DNA of 64,000 nucleotides from HKCCE3408 sp039183205 (GTDB lineage Bacteria > Pseudomonadota > Alphaproteobacteria > Rhodobacterales > Rhodobacteraceae). The DNA lies in contig JBCDBR010000003.1 of NCBI GenBank assembly GCA_039183205.1, positions 93,405 through 157,404 of the forward strand, in the 5' to 3' direction. The position numbers and the translations under genes were made by a program. Under the pieces are notes generated by a model. That model saw nothing but the letters and a program-made list of their open reading frames with translations, made no database searches and was not told where the DNA came from. Shown here piece by piece: positions 63,835 to 64,000 of the stretch (position 1 is its first letter; each line of letters begins with the position of its first letter).

Positions 63835-64000
63835 ATGGGCGGATCGCTGTCGCTTGACGTTCGGGAACGGATCGTTGCGCGGGTCAATGAAGGGCTTCAT
63901 GCCGCGACGCCGCGCGGCGCTTGCGCATATCGGCCGCGAGCGCCGTTCGGATCTGACAGCGCAAGACGCGAACGGGTGGGGTCAAGGCTGCGCCGCAAGG
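63835..64000 (+). pseudogene. IS630-type transposase, broken and cut by the window edge
   Basis: ATG at 63835 with GGAGGTGG encodes MGGSLSLDVRERIVARVNEGL, the helix-turn-helix start of IS630-family transposases. After residue 21 the frame is lost; a single added T near 63898 restores SCRDAARRLRISAASAVRI. In that frame a TGA at 63954-63956 interrupts, and QRKTRTGGVKAAPQ continues to the edge. So at least one frameshift and one stop are present. It is 48 bases after kpsC, with no clear terminal repeat seen. Confidence 0.75.

Overview
The window is a stretch of high-GC chromosome from an alphaproteobacterium, most likely of the Rhodobacteraceae (Roseobacter group). Points in favour are a tRNA-His without G-1 and with A73, a GAAC-N7-GAAC SOS box before an mmcB gene, a pccB/pccA/methylmalonyl-CoA mutase block with TTTGCAAA regulator boxes, a RibB with a degenerate cyclohydrolase tail, a short ProS without an editing insert, and several small families typical of that group (DUF4174, DUF4389, DUF6324, DUF6476-like). 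I do not name a genus. Coding density is high and many neighbours overlap by 1-8 bases. Family names are recognised from sequence memory, not from a search.

Layout. 1-4.0 kb: proS, an NTF2-like protein, and lolC/lolD for lipoprotein release, all on the minus strand. 4.0-9.7 kb: perM-hda-ppk-ppx (permease, replication-control protein, polyphosphate synthesis and breakdown). 9.7-19.8 kb: propionyl-CoA to succinyl-CoA metabolism (pccB, pccA, methylmalonyl-CoA mutase), interleaved with small membrane proteins, a RidA protein, a sulfotransferase-like protein and a DUF4174 protein. 19.8-31.4 kb: transport and small enzymes (Bcr/CflA MFS, HIT, CoxG-like, a HAD-fold protein without its nucleophile, EamA, ArgO, CAT-like, PadR, YebC, HisA-like, proline iminopeptidase, an SLC13 permease). 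31.4-42 kb: YqhA, SLC13, EamA, YmdB phosphoesterase, 5-formyl-THF cyclo-ligase, PNPOx-like, VOC, GNAT, DnaJ-like, an EEP nuclease/phosphatase and oligoendopeptidase F. 42-46.6 kb: a same-strand block of a Gfo/Idh/MocA oxidoreductase, DUF4389, a flavin-dependent tryptophan-halogenase-family enzyme and an ICMT-like membrane methyltransferase; this is the most accessory-looking part. 46.7-51 kb: rpoH with a strong terminator, rluD divergent from a DUF6476-like gene with interlocked start codons, a cNMP-binding/flavoprotein fusion, and tRNA-His. 51-54.9 kb: a lower-GC DUF4760-type gene, GNAT, DUF6324, LexA-type mmcB, and a divergent ArsR/SRPBCC operon with a visible promoter and operator. 54.9-59.1 kb: the riboflavin/nusB operon (ribE, GrpB-like, unknown, ribB, ribH, nusB). 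59.2-64 kb: capsule genes (KpsS-like, outer-membrane export lipoprotein, KpsC), ending in a broken IS630-type transposase at the window edge.

I found no CRISPR array, prophage or complete insertion sequence. The most useful leads are the ArsR/SOS intergenic region with its translationally coupled 15-codon leader, the halogenase neighbourhood, the families that have lost catalytic residues (HAD-like, HisA-like, TrxB-like, RibB tail), the 11-bp repeat array near padR, and the PccR-type boxes shared by pccB and an MFS exporter.
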